Below, one piece after another: positions 9,756-19,277 of a stretch of DNA of 64,000 nucleotides. Position 1 is the stretch's first letter; each line of letters opens with the position of its first letter. The stretch comes from Bacillus sp. ISL-41 (GTDB lineage Bacteria > Bacillota > Bacilli > Bacillales > Cytobacillaceae), in NCBI RefSeq assembly GCF_018613235.1, contig NZ_JAGGQP010000030.1:1-64000 (forward strand), read 5' to 3'. A program made the position numbers and the translations under genes. Under the pieces are notes generated by a model. It worked only from the letters and a program-made list of their open reading frames with translations. It was not told the DNA's origin and did no database searches.

Positions 9756-11312
9756 CTTGCCTTTTTTTAAGAAGGAAGTTAGTAAGGATCGTATTTTTGA
9801 AAGCTCATTTTGCCTGATCAATCCAAGGGCAACAGATAGCGATACGTATAGTATGCTTACAGTCCCTGCATTTAAAAGAATCCTGAGTGCCAATGAGAGA
9901 TTTTCATCAAGCCTATCCCATAGTAGGAAACCCAGAGATCCCGTGAGTATGATTACAGCCAAAACCTTCACATAATCTTTTACATAAAAGGTGAACGAAA
10001 CAGCCTTCAGCATGGTCGCGAAATGGAGGAGAGTGATCAGGACGATCCCCATGACCATTCCGAGGGCTACGCCGTTTATGCCGAAAGCAGGCTGGCTTGC
10101 CAACAGGAAGATCACAGCGGTCTTAGCAAGATTTCCGATCAGGCTGTTGATCATCGCAGCCCTGGCCAAATCAAGAGCCTGCAGTGCTGCCTGCAGGGGC
10201 CCCTGCAAATAGTAGAAAAGGAAGAATGGAGCCATCAGCTTGATGAATTGTGCACCATTGGAAGTCCCGTACATCAACGTCATTAATGGTTCAGCCAGTA
10301 CATATAAAACGACGATCGCCAGGCCCCCGGTCAACAGGGAAAATCGCAAAGATTGCTGCAGAAGATGTTCTATCACCTTCATGTTTTTACGGGAGTTCGC
10401 TTCACTAATAGCAGGTACAAGTGAAGTGGACAAAGAATAGGTGATGAAGGAAGGCAATAACAGCAAGGGCATGGCAAAGCCAGTCAATGCCCCATATTGT
10501 TTGGTGGCAGCGACGGCAGCTACACCGGCAAGCGCTAGACTATGAGCAACGACGATCGGTTCAAAAAACCAGGAAACAGATCCAATCAGTCTTGAACCCG
10601 TTGTTGGCAGTGCAATCCCCATTAAATCATTGAAAGTCGATTTTCCAGAATGGACGAACTGAAAGAAGTTTTTTCGCAGCCTGAATTTTTTTCTAAGCTT
10701 AAAGGTCGTCATTAAATAAATCAATGAGATAAGTTCCCCTATCACTGACGCAATCATGGCACCTGCTGCCGCATACTCAATTCCATACGGCATGAAGGCC
10801 TTTGTCAAAACAGCAATCAACGTGATTCTGACAAGCTGTTCGATCACTTGTGAAATCGCGGATGGCCGCATATTCTGTCTTCCCTGGAAGTAGCCGCGGA
10901 GAACCGATGATACTGCAACGATTGGAACAATTGGTGCAATGGCAAGCAGCGGCCATTGTGTTCTTGGATCCGTGAACAATGTCTCGGACAGGTATGGAGC
11001 AAGGAGAATGAGTGCCGGTGTAAAGACAATCGATAGAGATATTGTGGTGGCAAGGGAAACGACAAGGATTTTCTTGATTTTTCGGAAGTCGCCTCTTGCC
11101 TCAGCTTCAGCCACATTTTTTGAAATCGCAACTGGGAGACCTAGCTGAGTAATCGTAACGACAAGCACCATGGTGGGGAAGGCCATCATGTAAAGGCCAA
11201 CACCTTCCTCGCCAATGAAACGGGCAATGAAAATCCGATTTATGAAACCAAGCACCCTCGTGACGAGCCCGGCCATTAACAAAATAAATGTTCCTTTTAA
11301 AAACTTCGACAT
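9753..11312 (-). CDS. spoVB: Stage V sporulation protein B, MVF/MOP-family flippase
   Basis: A 519-residue polytopic membrane protein of the polysaccharide/lipid II flippase superfamily with about 14 predicted helices. The N-terminus MSKFLKGTFILLMAGLVTRV, followed by LGFINRIFIARFIGEEGVGLY, is typical of SpoVB. SpoVB is needed for spore cortex peptidoglycan synthesis, probably moving lipid-linked precursor. The ATG at 11312 is preceded on the minus strand by GGCAGGGAGCGGA. The position between yrbG and comN matches B. subtilis. Paralogues (YtgP, MurJ-like) exist, but position supports spoVB. Confidence 0.9.
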   Translation of the reverse strand: MSKFLKGTFILLMAGLVTRVLGFINRIFIARFIGEEGVGLYMMAFPTMVLVVTITQLGLPVAISKNVAEAEARGDFRKIKKILVVSLATTISLSIVFTPALILLAPYLSETLFTDPRTQWPLLAIAPIVPIVAVSSVLRGYFQGRQNMRPSAISQVIEQLVRITLIAVLTKAFMPYGIEYAAAGAMIASVIGELISLIYLMTTFKLRKKFRLRKNFFQFVHSGKSTFNDLMGIALPTTGSRLIGSVSWFFEPIVVAHSLALAGVAAVAATKQYGALTGFAMPLLLLPSFITYSLSTSLVPAISEANSRKNMKVIEHLLQQSLRFSLLTGGLAIVVLYVLAEPLMTLMYGTSNGAQFIKLMAPFFLFYYLQGPLQAALQALDLARAAMINSLIGNLAKTAVIFLLASQPAFGINGVALGMVMGIVLITLLHFATMLKAVSFTFYVKDYVKVLAVIILTGSLGFLLWDRLDENLSLALRILLNAGTVSILYVSLSVALGLIRQNELSKIRSLLTSFLKKGK

Positions 11313-11435
11313 TCCGCTCCCTGCCTTCTCAAAAATGCATATTTCATATACAATTAACTATATGCAAGAAAGTGGACAAAGCATGACAAGGTTAAGACAT
11401 TAAAAGACTGGAAAATTGGACGAGGAGGCCAGGTA

Positions 11436-11732
11436 ATGAATCAAAGCCATCAATATGGACGGTTTTACAAGCAAGTAAAGCCCGCTCTGGAAAGTAAAAT
11501 CGAAGAATTCAAAATATTCGGGTATGAACAAGTTAGAGAAAAAGAATTATGGGATTATCTCACGAAGAAAAAGTGGAAGAAACCGAAAGAAGAAATACAA
11601 ATGTATGAAATCGTCGCTGATATTTTATCCGCGAAAATCGGAGACGTAATGAATTTCACCACCGTTGAAGCCTTCAAATTAGGCGATTTTACGATGGATG
11701 ACGAAGAGGAACGAAAAGCACTGTTTAAATAA
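11436..11732 (+). CDS. comN: ComN/YrzD post-transcriptional regulator
   Basis: A 98-residue charged protein of the ComN family (KIFGYEQVREKELWDYLTKKKWKKPKEE, then MYEIVADILSAKIGDVMNF). In B. subtilis ComN associates with DivIVA at the cell pole and controls comE mRNA. The ATG follows GAGGAGGCCAGGTA. The gene sits alone between spoVB and secDF as in Bacillus. Confidence 0.85.
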   Translation: MNQSHQYGRFYKQVKPALESKIEEFKIFGYEQVREKELWDYLTKKKWKKPKEEIQMYEIVADILSAKIGDVMNFTTVEAFKLGDFTMDDEEERKALFK

Positions 11733-11789
11733 TGAAGCTTTTTACCTTAAAAGTTCATAGGTATTGCTGATATCTCCTTTATATGGTTT

Positions 11790-11895
11790 ATTGGACATTT
11801 TGAGCGAGGTACCCCTGAGAAATGTCTAAAAAGAGGTCTTTAATAGACATTTTGAACAGATAACACCCTTGAAATGTCTATATCGGATAATGATA
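11790..11895. repeat. Two tandem palindromic units, period 52 bp (locus 1)
   Basis: GACATTTTGA starts at 11794 and again at 11846, exactly 52 bp apart. Each unit has the outward palindrome GACATTT...AAATGTC, and the junction reads AAATGTCTA...TAGACATTT. The units sit between comN and the secDF promoter. Sequence differs from the other 52-bp loci, but architecture is shared. Confidence 0.6.
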
Positions 11896-11966
11896 CCCGA
11901 AAAAATCCAGAACCGCTTTTTTCTAGAGTGAAAGACTTTCTATATGCAGATAACGGAAATGCTTAA

Positions 11967-11995
11967 TTGACAGTTTTTTTAAACTGTTACATAAT
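11967..11995 (+). promoter_or_regulatory. Sigma-A promoter for secDF with inverted repeat in the spacer
   Basis: TTGACA (11967-11972), 17 bp, CATAAT (11990-11995). A perfect 7-bp inverted repeat, ACAGTTT/AAACTGT (11970-11976 and 11981-11987), fills the spacer and could be an operator. Confidence 0.6.
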
Positions 11996-12092
11996 TAGAA
12001 TGCTATAAATTGGCTACTGTTTAATTTCTTAGTCTTATGTTTTATTTGTCTGGCAGCATGTTTGCGCGAAGAATAAGGAGGATTTATACATA

Positions 12093-14363
12093 ATGGTAAA
12101 ACGCAGCCGCATCGTGGCCTTCTTTTTGCTGGTTATTTTAATCGGAAGTGCCATGGGTGCAACAACCCAGAATATATTGAAAGATATCAAGCTCGGCCTA
12201 GACCTGCAGGGTGGTTTTGAGGTTCTTTATGAAGTCACGCCTCTAAATGGAAAAAAGGGCGAGAAAGTTGACCGTGAAACACTGAAGAGTACTGCTGAGG
12301 CTCTTGAGCGCAGGGTCAACGTCCTCGGTGTCAGTGAACCGAACATCCAGATTGAAGGAGATGACCGGATTCGCGTACAGCTGGCTGGCGTAAAAGACCA
12401 GAACAAAGCGCGTGAAATTCTTTCTACAGAAGCGAATCTTACTTTCCGTGACGTGAACGACCGCGTCATGATGGACGGCAGTGACCTCGAAGAAAATGGC
12501 GCTAAACAAAGCTTCGACCAGCAAAACAAGCCGAGCATTTCAATCACACTTAAAGATGGGGATCAATTCGGGGAAATCACAAAGGAAATCCGTGATATGT
12601 ACCCGGAGAATCAGCTAATCATCTGGCTTGATTTCGAAGAAGGGGTAGATTCCTATAAGGAAGAAAGGATGAAGCCTGAACCTAAATTCCTTTCCAATCC
12701 TAATGTTGATAAGATCCTGAACCAAAAGAATGTTGAGATTACTGGTAATTTTACAATTGAAGAAGCCCAGCAGCTTGCTTCACTTCTTAATGCGGGATCA
12801 TTGCCTGTTAATCTTGAAGAAACCTACTCTACTTCAGTAGGGGCTAAGTTCGGTGAACAGGCATTAAATGAAACGATCTTTGCCGGAATCCTCGGTATTC
12901 TTGCTGTTTTCGTATTCATGCTTGCTTTATATCGTATCCCTGGAATTGTTGCCGTTATTACGTTATCTATTTACGTTTACCTCATCCTTCTTGTATTTGA
13001 TTGGATGAACGGTGTACTCACACTTCCTGGAATCGCTGCCTTGATCCTCGGTGTCGGTATGGCGGTCGATGCGAATATTATCACGTATGAGCGGATTAAA
13101 GAAGAACTGAAGGTTGGCCGTAATATCAAAGCAGCATTTGACGCGGGCAGCAAAGGCTCCCTGTCTACGATCTTTGATGCCAACATCACGACATTGCTTG
13201 CGGCAATCGTATTATTCGCGTATGGGACAAGCTCAGTAAAAGGCTTCGCGACCATGCTGATCATCAGTATCCTTGCGAGCTTTATCACAGCAGTCTTTGG
13301 TGCACGCTTGTTCCTTGGATTGCTCGTGAACAGCGGATTGTTCAAAAACAAACCAGGCTTGTTTGGCGTAAAACCTAGTGAAGTCCATGATATCTCTGAA
13401 GGTTTAGATTCGCTGGATTTAAAAACTAAATTCGATCGATTCGATTTCATCAAAAGCCGTAAAAAGTTCTTTATTGCATCAGCCGTTCTTGTCGGTGTTG
13501 GACTGATTACAATCCTCGTGTTCCGCCTGAATCTGGGAATCGATTTTGCGGCTGGGACAAGGGTAGAAGTCATGTCTAACAACAAGCTTACAGCCGAACA
13601 GTTAAAAGCTGAGCTTAAGCAAGTTGATTTGGAAACGAACGATATTGTCATTTCTGGCGATAATGGTGAAATTGGCGTTGCTAGATTTAAAACAGTTCTA
13701 TCCAAAGATGAGATCTCTGAGCTTAAATCACACTTCAAGGAAGAATTCGGTGCCGAGCCGAATGTTGGAACAGTTTCACCAACAATCGGTAAAGAACTGG
13801 CGAAGAATGCCATGATTGCTGTTGCGATTGCTTCAGTCGGGATCATTATTTACGTAACGGTTCGATTTGAGATTTACATGGCGCTTGCTGCCATTATCGC
13901 ATTGCTTCACGATGCATTCTTCATCATTGTCTTATTCAGTATCACAAGGCTTGAAGTAGATATTACCTTCATCGCAGCCGTCCTGACAATTGTTGGTTAT
14001 TCAATCAATGATACGATTGTTACTTTTGACAGGATGCGTGAGAATATGGTGAAGAAGAAACGCTTGAAAACGCCACAAGACATTGCAGATGTAGTAAATA
14101 CTGCTCTTCGCCAGACGCTCGGTCGTTCAGTCAACACCATTCTGACTGTTGTCATAACAGTCGTGGCTCTGTTGATCTTCGGCAGTGCATCAATCTGGAA
14201 TTTCTCTTTTGCTCTCCTGATCGGCCTGATTGCCGGTACGTATTCCTCCATTTTCATCGCAGCACAGCTGTGGTATGTATGGAAAAATAAAGAGCTTAAG
14301 AAAAAAGGCACCATCAAGACTTACAAGGAAAAGAAAGTCTACTCAGATGAGCCGCAAGTTTAA
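12093..14363 (+). CDS. secDF: Protein translocase SecDF, fused
   Basis: A 756-residue natural fusion of SecD and SecF. The SecD half has the first membrane helix, the D1 motif DLQGGFEV near residues 37-44, a large extracytoplasmic domain and helices containing AALILGVGMAVDANIITYERIKEEL. The SecF half begins around residue 450 (KKFFIASAVLVGVGLITI) and contains LGIDFAAGTRVEV and GYSINDTIVTFDRMREN. SecDF uses the proton motive force to help late steps of Sec export. The ATG follows AATAAGGAGGATTTATACATA. It is monocistronic between its own promoter and a terminator. Confidence 0.96.
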   Translation: MVKRSRIVAFFLLVILIGSAMGATTQNILKDIKLGLDLQGGFEVLYEVTPLNGKKGEKVDRETLKSTAEALERRVNVLGVSEPNIQIEGDDRIRVQLAGVKDQNKAREILSTEANLTFRDVNDRVMMDGSDLEENGAKQSFDQQNKPSISITLKDGDQFGEITKEIRDMYPENQLIIWLDFEEGVDSYKEERMKPEPKFLSNPNVDKILNQKNVEITGNFTIEEAQQLASLLNAGSLPVNLEETYSTSVGAKFGEQALNETIFAGILGILAVFVFMLALYRIPGIVAVITLSIYVYLILLVFDWMNGVLTLPGIAALILGVGMAVDANIITYERIKEELKVGRNIKAAFDAGSKGSLSTIFDANITTLLAAIVLFAYGTSSVKGFATMLIISILASFITAVFGARLFLGLLVNSGLFKNKPGLFGVKPSEVHDISEGLDSLDLKTKFDRFDFIKSRKKFFIASAVLVGVGLITILVFRLNLGIDFAAGTRVEVMSNNKLTAEQLKAELKQVDLETNDIVISGDNGEIGVARFKTVLSKDEISELKSHFKEEFGAEPNVGTVSPTIGKELAKNAMIAVAIASVGIIIYVTVRFEIYMALAAIIALLHDAFFIIVLFSITRLEVDITFIAAVLTIVGYSINDTIVTFDRMRENMVKKKRLKTPQDIADVVNTALRQTLGRSVNTILTVVITVVALLIFGSASIWNFSFALLIGLIAGTYSSIFIAAQLWYVWKNKELKKKGTIKTYKEKKVYSDEPQV

Positions 14364-14379
14364 TAATAAGTGCATTCAA

Positions 14380-14411
14380 AATACCACGGAATTTTTCGTG
14401 GTATTTTTTAT
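14380..14411 (+). terminator. Terminator after secDF
   Basis: AATACCACG (14380-14388) pairs with CGTGGTATT (14397-14405), followed by a T-run. Confidence 0.9.
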
Positions 14412-14525
14412 TTCTGGTTAGAACAACCATTTTTCAGGATAAAATAAAAGGAATGCCGACAGACTAATTATGGTTGAAAAATAAAAACACGGAATAAAAG
14501 CTCTTTACAGAGAGGTGTTTTGCTA

Positions 14526-15449
14526 TTGGAAAAAGATGTTCGTTTTAAGAAAGCTGAATTTGCCGCAATGGTAGGCGTTGTTGGCAATATTATACTTGCT
14601 GGCTTGAAGTGGGGGGTCGGCATCTATGCTAACAGTAAAGCGCTTGTAGCCGATGCTGTCCATTCTGCTTCTGATGTAGTGGGTTCATTAGCTGTATACA
14701 TAGGTCTCAAGGCGGCGAAAGCTCCGCCGGATGAAGATCACCCTTATGGTCATGGTAAGGCTGAATCAATTGCTGCCATCATCGTGGCAGTATTATTAAT
14801 GCTTGTGGGAGTCGAAATCGGCAGATCATCGTTCGAAGCATTTTTTCATCCTATTGAACCTCCCAAATCAGTGGCGATTGTGGCTGTTGTCGTTTCAATC
14901 ATAGTAAAAGAGGGAATGTTCAGGTACAAATACAAATTGGGAAAGCAATTGAATAGTGATGCGCTGATCGTCAATGCATATGAGCATAGATCGGATGTCT
15001 ATTCCTCCATAGCAGCACTAATAGGAATCAGCGCGGCTGTGCTTGGCGGTATATTTGGAATTGGATGGCTGGAATACGCCGACCCGGTGACGGGACTGCT
15101 AGTAGCCTTACTGGTCATCAGGATGGCATGGAAGCTTGGCAAGGAGTCAATCCATAACACACTTGACCATGTGCTTCATGATGAGGATACAGAAGAATTC
15201 AAGACTGTTGTGCAGTCAATTGCAGAAGTGAAAAAACTGGATGAATTACATGCCAGAGAGCATGGTCACTATGTTATCATTGATTTGAAAATATCTGTCG
15301 ATCCACATATCACCGTGGAACAGGGCCACCGGATTGGAAAAAGTGTGAAAAAGAAACTGATGGAAAATAAAAATGTCCAAAATGTTCTGGTCCATATAAA
15401 TCCGTTCAATGAGAGTGGAAATTCCGAGGATGGTGTAGATATTCAATAA
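14526..15449 (+). CDS. Cation diffusion facilitator (CDF) family efflux protein
   Basis: A 307-residue CDF transporter. Membrane helix 2 carries the metal-site Asp residues in ADAVHSASDVVGS. Helix 5 carries the HxxxD pair in AYEHRSDVYSS, and the HPYGHGKAE loop is typical. The C-terminal cytosolic dimerisation domain (LHAREHGHYVIIDLKISVDPHITVEQGHRI) holds extra His and Asp ligands. Family members export Mn, Zn, Fe or Co by proton antiport; the metal cannot be decided here, although the helix pattern fits Mn/Fe-type members such as MneP/MneS. I chose TTG 14526, 9 bases after AGAGAGGTG; TTG 14520 lies too close to it. Confidence 0.85.
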   Translation: MEKDVRFKKAEFAAMVGVVGNIILAGLKWGVGIYANSKALVADAVHSASDVVGSLAVYIGLKAAKAPPDEDHPYGHGKAESIAAIIVAVLLMLVGVEIGRSSFEAFFHPIEPPKSVAIVAVVVSIIVKEGMFRYKYKLGKQLNSDALIVNAYEHRSDVYSSIAALIGISAAVLGGIFGIGWLEYADPVTGLLVALLVIRMAWKLGKESIHNTLDHVLHDEDTEEFKTVVQSIAEVKKLDELHAREHGHYVIIDLKISVDPHITVEQGHRIGKSVKKKLMENKNVQNVLVHINPFNESGNSEDGVDIQ

Positions 15450-15469
15450 GTCTCAGGGGAGGAGATAGA

Positions 15470-15787
15470 ATGAAGTTTCAATGGACATTGCTGCTGGGAC
15501 TTGCTTTTGCATTGATTGTGGCTGTTTTCGCCGTCATCAATGTTGATCCAGTAACAGTGAACTATTTATTTGGGGAGTCAGAATGGCCGTTAATCTTGGT
15601 CATATTAGGTTCTGTATTGATGGGCGGGATTATCGTTGGCTCTGTCGGTCTGTTCAGGATGTTTGTGCTTCAAAGAGAAGTAAAATCTTTGAGGAAGAAA
15701 AACAATTCATTAGAAGAGCAGCTGGCCCAAAAAGATACAGCCCAGGAAGAAACAGCGAACGAACAACAAATCGAAGATATCCATTAA
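15470..15787 (+). CDS. yrvD: LapA-domain membrane protein (YrvD-like)
   Basis: A 105-residue protein with two membrane helices (about 5-25 and 41-63) and a C-terminal coiled coil (LQREVKSLRKKNNSLEEQLAQK) ending in an acidic tail. It fits the LapA domain family; in Bacillus the function is unknown. Position just before recJ agrees with B. subtilis yrvD. The ATG follows GGGGAGGAGATAGA, 20 bp after the CDF gene, so the two are probably co-transcribed. Confidence 0.78.
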   Translation: MKFQWTLLLGLAFALIVAVFAVINVDPVTVNYLFGESEWPLILVILGSVLMGGIIVGSVGLFRMFVLQREVKSLRKKNNSLEEQLAQKDTAQEETANEQQIEDIH

Positions 15788-15876
15788 TCCAGCACTCATG
15801 GCAGCATACAATTATGCTGCCATTTTAATTCATCACATTTCCTTACTCGAAAGTCCCTTATTAACATTCATTGTCA

Positions 15877-15905
15877 TTGAAACACACTCTCCGCTTTTGT
15901 ATAAT
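15877..15905 (+). promoter_or_regulatory. Sigma-A promoter for recJ-apt
   Basis: TTGAAA (15877-15882), a 17-bp spacer and a perfect TATAAT (15900-15905), 22 bp before the recJ start codon. Confidence 0.75.
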
Positions 15906-15927
15906 GAATAAGCTGAGAGGTGAACGT

Positions 15928-18294
15928 ATGTTAAAGCCAAAATCAAGGTGGATTGTAAAAAAATCCGACCAGACAGTAATAGATTCACTCGCCAAGGAAT
16001 TGAACATCAATCATCTGACTGCTTCACTGCTAGTCAATCGCGGACTGGATACCGTGGAAGATGCCCGGTATTTTTTGTTTGGGCAAAAAAGCGAATTTCA
16101 CGACCCCTACTTGCTGAAGGACATGGATAAGGCAGTTGAGCGGATCAATAAAGCAATAGAAACGCAAGAGCCCATTCTGGTGTTTGGTGACTATGATGCA
16201 GACGGTGTGAGCAGTACGACGGTCATGATGAAAGCCCTGGCTGAACTTGGGGCGAACGCCGACTATTACATACCGAACCGTTTTACAGAAGGATATGGTC
16301 CTAATGAAAAAGCATTCCGGAGTGTCGCAGACAGCGGAGTAGGCTTGATCATCACTGTCGATACGGGTATTTCTGCTCTCCATGAGGCAGATGTTGCCAA
16401 AGAGGTGGGTATTGACCTGATCATTACAGACCACCATGAACCTGGACCGGTCCTGCCAGATGCATTTGCGATCATCCATCCAAAGCTGGACGACAGTGTA
16501 TACCCTTTCAAGGATTTAGCTGGTGTGGGTGTCGCTTTTAAGGTTGCCCATGCCCTGCTGGGGAGAGTCCCAGAGCATTTGCTAGAGTTCGCGGCTATCG
16601 GAACCATTGCCGACCTTGTCCCCCTGATGGGAGAGAACAGGCTGATTGCCCTGAGGGGAATCGAGAAGTTGAAGTCGAGCCAGACGCCTGGCTTGAATGC
16701 GCTGCTTAAACTCGCGAAAACGGACAGATCGTCCATTGATGAAGAAACAATAGGTTTTATGATTGGACCGAGGGTCAATGCAGCAGGGAGACTTGGCAGT
16801 GCAGATCCAGCTGTGCAATTAATGATGACAGATGATCCGGAAGAAGCGATGATGCTTGCGGAAGAAATAGATTCTATCAATAAAGAGCGGCAAAACATCG
16901 TTTCACAAATTGCCGAAGAAGCTGTTTCTGAAGTGGAAATGAATTATCCAATCCATGAAAATTCAGTCCTTGTTGTTGGTAAGGAAGGCTGGAACGCAGG
17001 GGTCATCGGCATCGTAGCATCCAAGCTTGTAGAAAAATATTACCGGCCAACAATCGTTCTTAGTTTTGACAAAGAAAAGGGGCTTGCGAAAGGGTCGGCA
17101 CGTAGTATCGCTGGTTTCGATCTTTTCAAAAATCTATCAACCTGCAGAGAAATTCTTCCGCATTTTGGCGGGCATCCGATGGCTGCGGGCATGACGTTGA
17201 ATCTTAATAATATGGATGAATTAAGGTCAAGATTGAATGCACTGGCAAAAGAGCAGCTGAAAGAAGAAGACTTAATTCCTGTCTCCCACATCGATGCGAG
17301 AATAGATGTTAAAGAGATTACGATTGAGACCATAAACGAACTAGGGCTCCTATCTCCATATGGAGTCAGCAACCCAAAACCCAAGGTCCTGATTGATGGA
17401 GCTAATATATCAACCCTCAGAAAGATTGGGGCAGATCAGTCCCATCTTAAGCTGGCACTGGAAGAGGAAGGTAAGGTTATTGATGGAATTGGATTCGGGT
17501 TTGGCCATCTCCATGACCATATCTCGCCGAGCTCGAAGCTGTCAGTCATCGGTGAACTGTCCATTAACGAATGGAACAATATCAGGAAGCCGCAAATTTT
17601 TCTCAGGGATGTCGCGGTCAAGTCCTGGCAGCTATTCGATTTCCGCGGTCTTAAAAGACTGGAAAAGCTTCCTGAAATGATTCCAGGGGATCATATTAAA
17701 TGGGTTCTCTTTAACGCTGATTTGAAAAATAAGTTTTCTCCTATTATCGGAGACTCATTGGAACTGGTAACCACCGATGAACAAGCTGAACAGCTGAATC
17801 TCGATCATTCGTATGTTGTTCTATTGGACCTGCCGCCATCCAAAGAAATCCTGGAGAAGTTATTTTCCGAAAAAAATCCGGGAAGGGTCTATGTCCATTT
17901 TTATAAAGAAAGCAGCGATTTCTTCACGACGATGCCAACGAGGGAGCATTTCAAATGGTTTTACGCATTCCTCGCCAAGAAAGGGCCATTTGATCTTAAA
18001 CGGTATGGCGACGATTTGGCCAAGCATCGAGGGTGGACAAAAGAAACAATAGATTTCATGTCGAAGGTGTTTTTTGAACTGGATTTTGTTAAAATAAACA
18101 ATGGGTTTATTTCACTAGAAGAAAATGTCCCCAAAAGGGATCTGACTGAATCCAAAACATATCAGCACAAGGTGCAAGCATTCACTCTTGAAAATGAATT
18201 GCTCTACTCATCGTATGAGCAATTGAAGAACTGGTTTGACCAATTCATTCAAGAGTCGGTGAAAAATGAGGAGGCAATTATTCAATGGATTTGA
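15928..18294 (+). CDS. recJ: Single-stranded-DNA-specific exonuclease RecJ
   Basis: A 788-residue DHH-family nuclease that degrades 5' single strands in recombination and mismatch repair. Motif [14 protein letters not shown] and the DHH motif IITDHHEPG are present, then GTIADLVPL, and DHHA1 with [12 protein letters not shown]. An extended C-terminal domain typical of Bacillus RecJ follows. I chose ATG 15928, directly after GAGAGGTGAACGT and 22 bp from the promoter -10 box; the open frame to 15871 would begin inside the promoter. The end overlaps apt by 10 bp. Confidence 0.95.
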   Translation: MLKPKSRWIVKKSDQTVIDSLAKELNINHLTASLLVNRGLDTVEDARYFLFGQKSEFHDPYLLKDMDKAVERINKAIETQEPILVFGDYDADGVSSTTVMMKALAELGANADYYIPNRFTEGYGPNEKAFRSVADSGVGLIITVDTGISALHEADVAKEVGIDLIITDHHEPGPVLPDAFAIIHPKLDDSVYPFKDLAGVGVAFKVAHALLGRVPEHLLEFAAIGTIADLVPLMGENRLIALRGIEKLKSSQTPGLNALLKLAKTDRSSIDEETIGFMIGPRVNAAGRLGSADPAVQLMMTDDPEEAMMLAEEIDSINKERQNIVSQIAEEAVSEVEMNYPIHENSVLVVGKEGWNAGVIGIVASKLVEKYYRPTIVLSFDKEKGLAKGSARSIAGFDLFKNLSTCREILPHFGGHPMAAGMTLNLNNMDELRSRLNALAKEQLKEEDLIPVSHIDARIDVKEITIETINELGLLSPYGVSNPKPKVLIDGANISTLRKIGADQSHLKLALEEEGKVIDGIGFGFGHLHDHISPSSKLSVIGELSINEWNNIRKPQIFLRDVAVKSWQLFDFRGLKRLEKLPEMIPGDHIKWVLFNADLKNKFSPIIGDSLELVTTDEQAEQLNLDHSYVVLLDLPPSKEILEKLFSEKNPGRVYVHFYKESSDFFTTMPTREHFKWFYAFLAKKGPFDLKRYGDDLAKHRGWTKETIDFMSKVFFELDFVKINNGFISLEENVPKRDLTESKTYQHKVQAFTLENELLYSSYEQLKNWFDQFIQESVKNEEAIIQWI

Positions 18295-18797
18295 AACAAT
18301 TTGTAACAATCGTTCCCGATTGGCCAAAGCCCGGCATTAAATTTAAGGACATCACAACCTTAATGGACAATGGCGATGCTTATAGATATGCAACAGACCA
18401 AATCGTGGCCTATGCCCGTGAAAAACAAATAGATCTTGTTGTCGGACCTGAAGCTCGCGGCTTCATTATCGGCTGCCCGGTTGCTTACGCACATGGAGTA
18501 GGTTTTGCTCCTGTAAGAAAAGAAGGGAAGCTTCCGCGCGAGACAATCAAGGTCAATTACGGTCTTGAATATGGCAGTGACGTCTTGACGATCCATAAAG
18601 ATGCGATCAAGCCAGGACAAAGAGTCCTGATCACCGATGACCTGCTGGCAACTGGCGGAACGATTGAAGCAACGATCAAGCTAGTTGAAGAACTAGGTGG
18701 AGTTGTGGCAGGAATCGCCTTCCTGATTGAACTTACTTATCTCGATGGCCGTCAAAAGCTGGATGGCTATGATGTTTTAACCTTGATGCAATATTAA
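18285..18797 (+). CDS. apt: Adenine phosphoribosyltransferase Apt
   Basis: A 170-residue purine salvage enzyme that makes AMP from adenine and PRPP. The PRPP-binding motif [13 protein letters not shown] is near residues 108-120, and the adenine-binding [10 protein letters not shown] segment is near 52-61. The ribosome binding site GAGGAGG lies inside the end of recJ and the genes overlap by 10 bp, so they are translationally coupled as in B. subtilis. Confidence 0.96.
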   Translation: MDLKQFVTIVPDWPKPGIKFKDITTLMDNGDAYRYATDQIVAYAREKQIDLVVGPEARGFIIGCPVAYAHGVGFAPVRKEGKLPRETIKVNYGLEYGSDVLTIHKDAIKPGQRVLITDDLLATGGTIEATIKLVEELGGVVAGIAFLIELTYLDGRQKLDGYDVLTLMQY

Positions 18798-18802
18798 ACG
18801 GA

Positions 18803-18835
18803 CAGGGTGCTTCATTGCGAAGTGCCCTTTTTTTA
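18803..18835 (+). terminator. Terminator after apt
   Basis: AGGGTGCTTC pairs with GAAGTGCCCT (18804-18828) using two G-U pairs, followed by a T-run. Confidence 0.82.
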
Positions 18836-18837
18836 TA

Positions 18838-19006
18838 AGGCTCTTTTCTCGAGCCTTGTTGCTATTGACTAAAAAATAGGTTGAATGACTTTCTTTCGAA
18901 AGGTTAACTCTTTTACAAACTTTATACCGACCTGCAAAATGGCCATCTATTACGTTAAAATCGGTTTTAGGATTTTAACAACAAGCTTTACAAAAACAGC
19001 TCTTTA
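18838..19006 (+). repeat. TIR-bounded intergenic element, copy B
   Basis: This block, set immediately after the apt terminator, matches the reverse complement of 56755-56948. The shared core includes CTGCAAAATGGC, ACGTTAAAATCGG and TTTAGGATTTTAACAACAA. Its ends are imperfect terminal inverted repeats of the form GGCTsTTTTyGtAAAG-TTGTTG. The rest of the gap to relA (19007-19277) is A+T-rich, and I see only a weak minus-strand frame there that I do not call. Confidence 0.7.
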
Positions 19007-19277
19007 TAAGAAGAAACACATCCAATCGCAGGCAGGTTTGCTAAAATAAACCTATAATTGAATGAAATTAAATATCTTTCGACAATTTTTTTAATTTCTG
19101 CTGTAAAATCTCTTCCTTTCTCTTTACATCTTCGATTTTTTCTTTGATAATAGTAACAATCCTTTATAAGAATAATTATTGTATATAAAGGTTTAATTTT
19201 TTTGATGTCCACTTTTCCTTGGTTCCCGCTGGAGAGAAAATGCGGGTTAATATAAAGAAATTAAATTAGGTGATCCT

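Noticed and set aside
12977-13846. 289-codon minus-strand frame opposite secDF
   Set aside because: Antisense shadow of a conserved membrane protein; Ser/Thr/Asn-rich and no ribosome binding site.
18988-19212. 74-codon minus-strand frame in the apt-relA gap
   Set aside because: Biased A+T composition, no ribosome binding site and partial overlap with repeat copy B; a nearby Lys/Glu-rich frame has no start codon.
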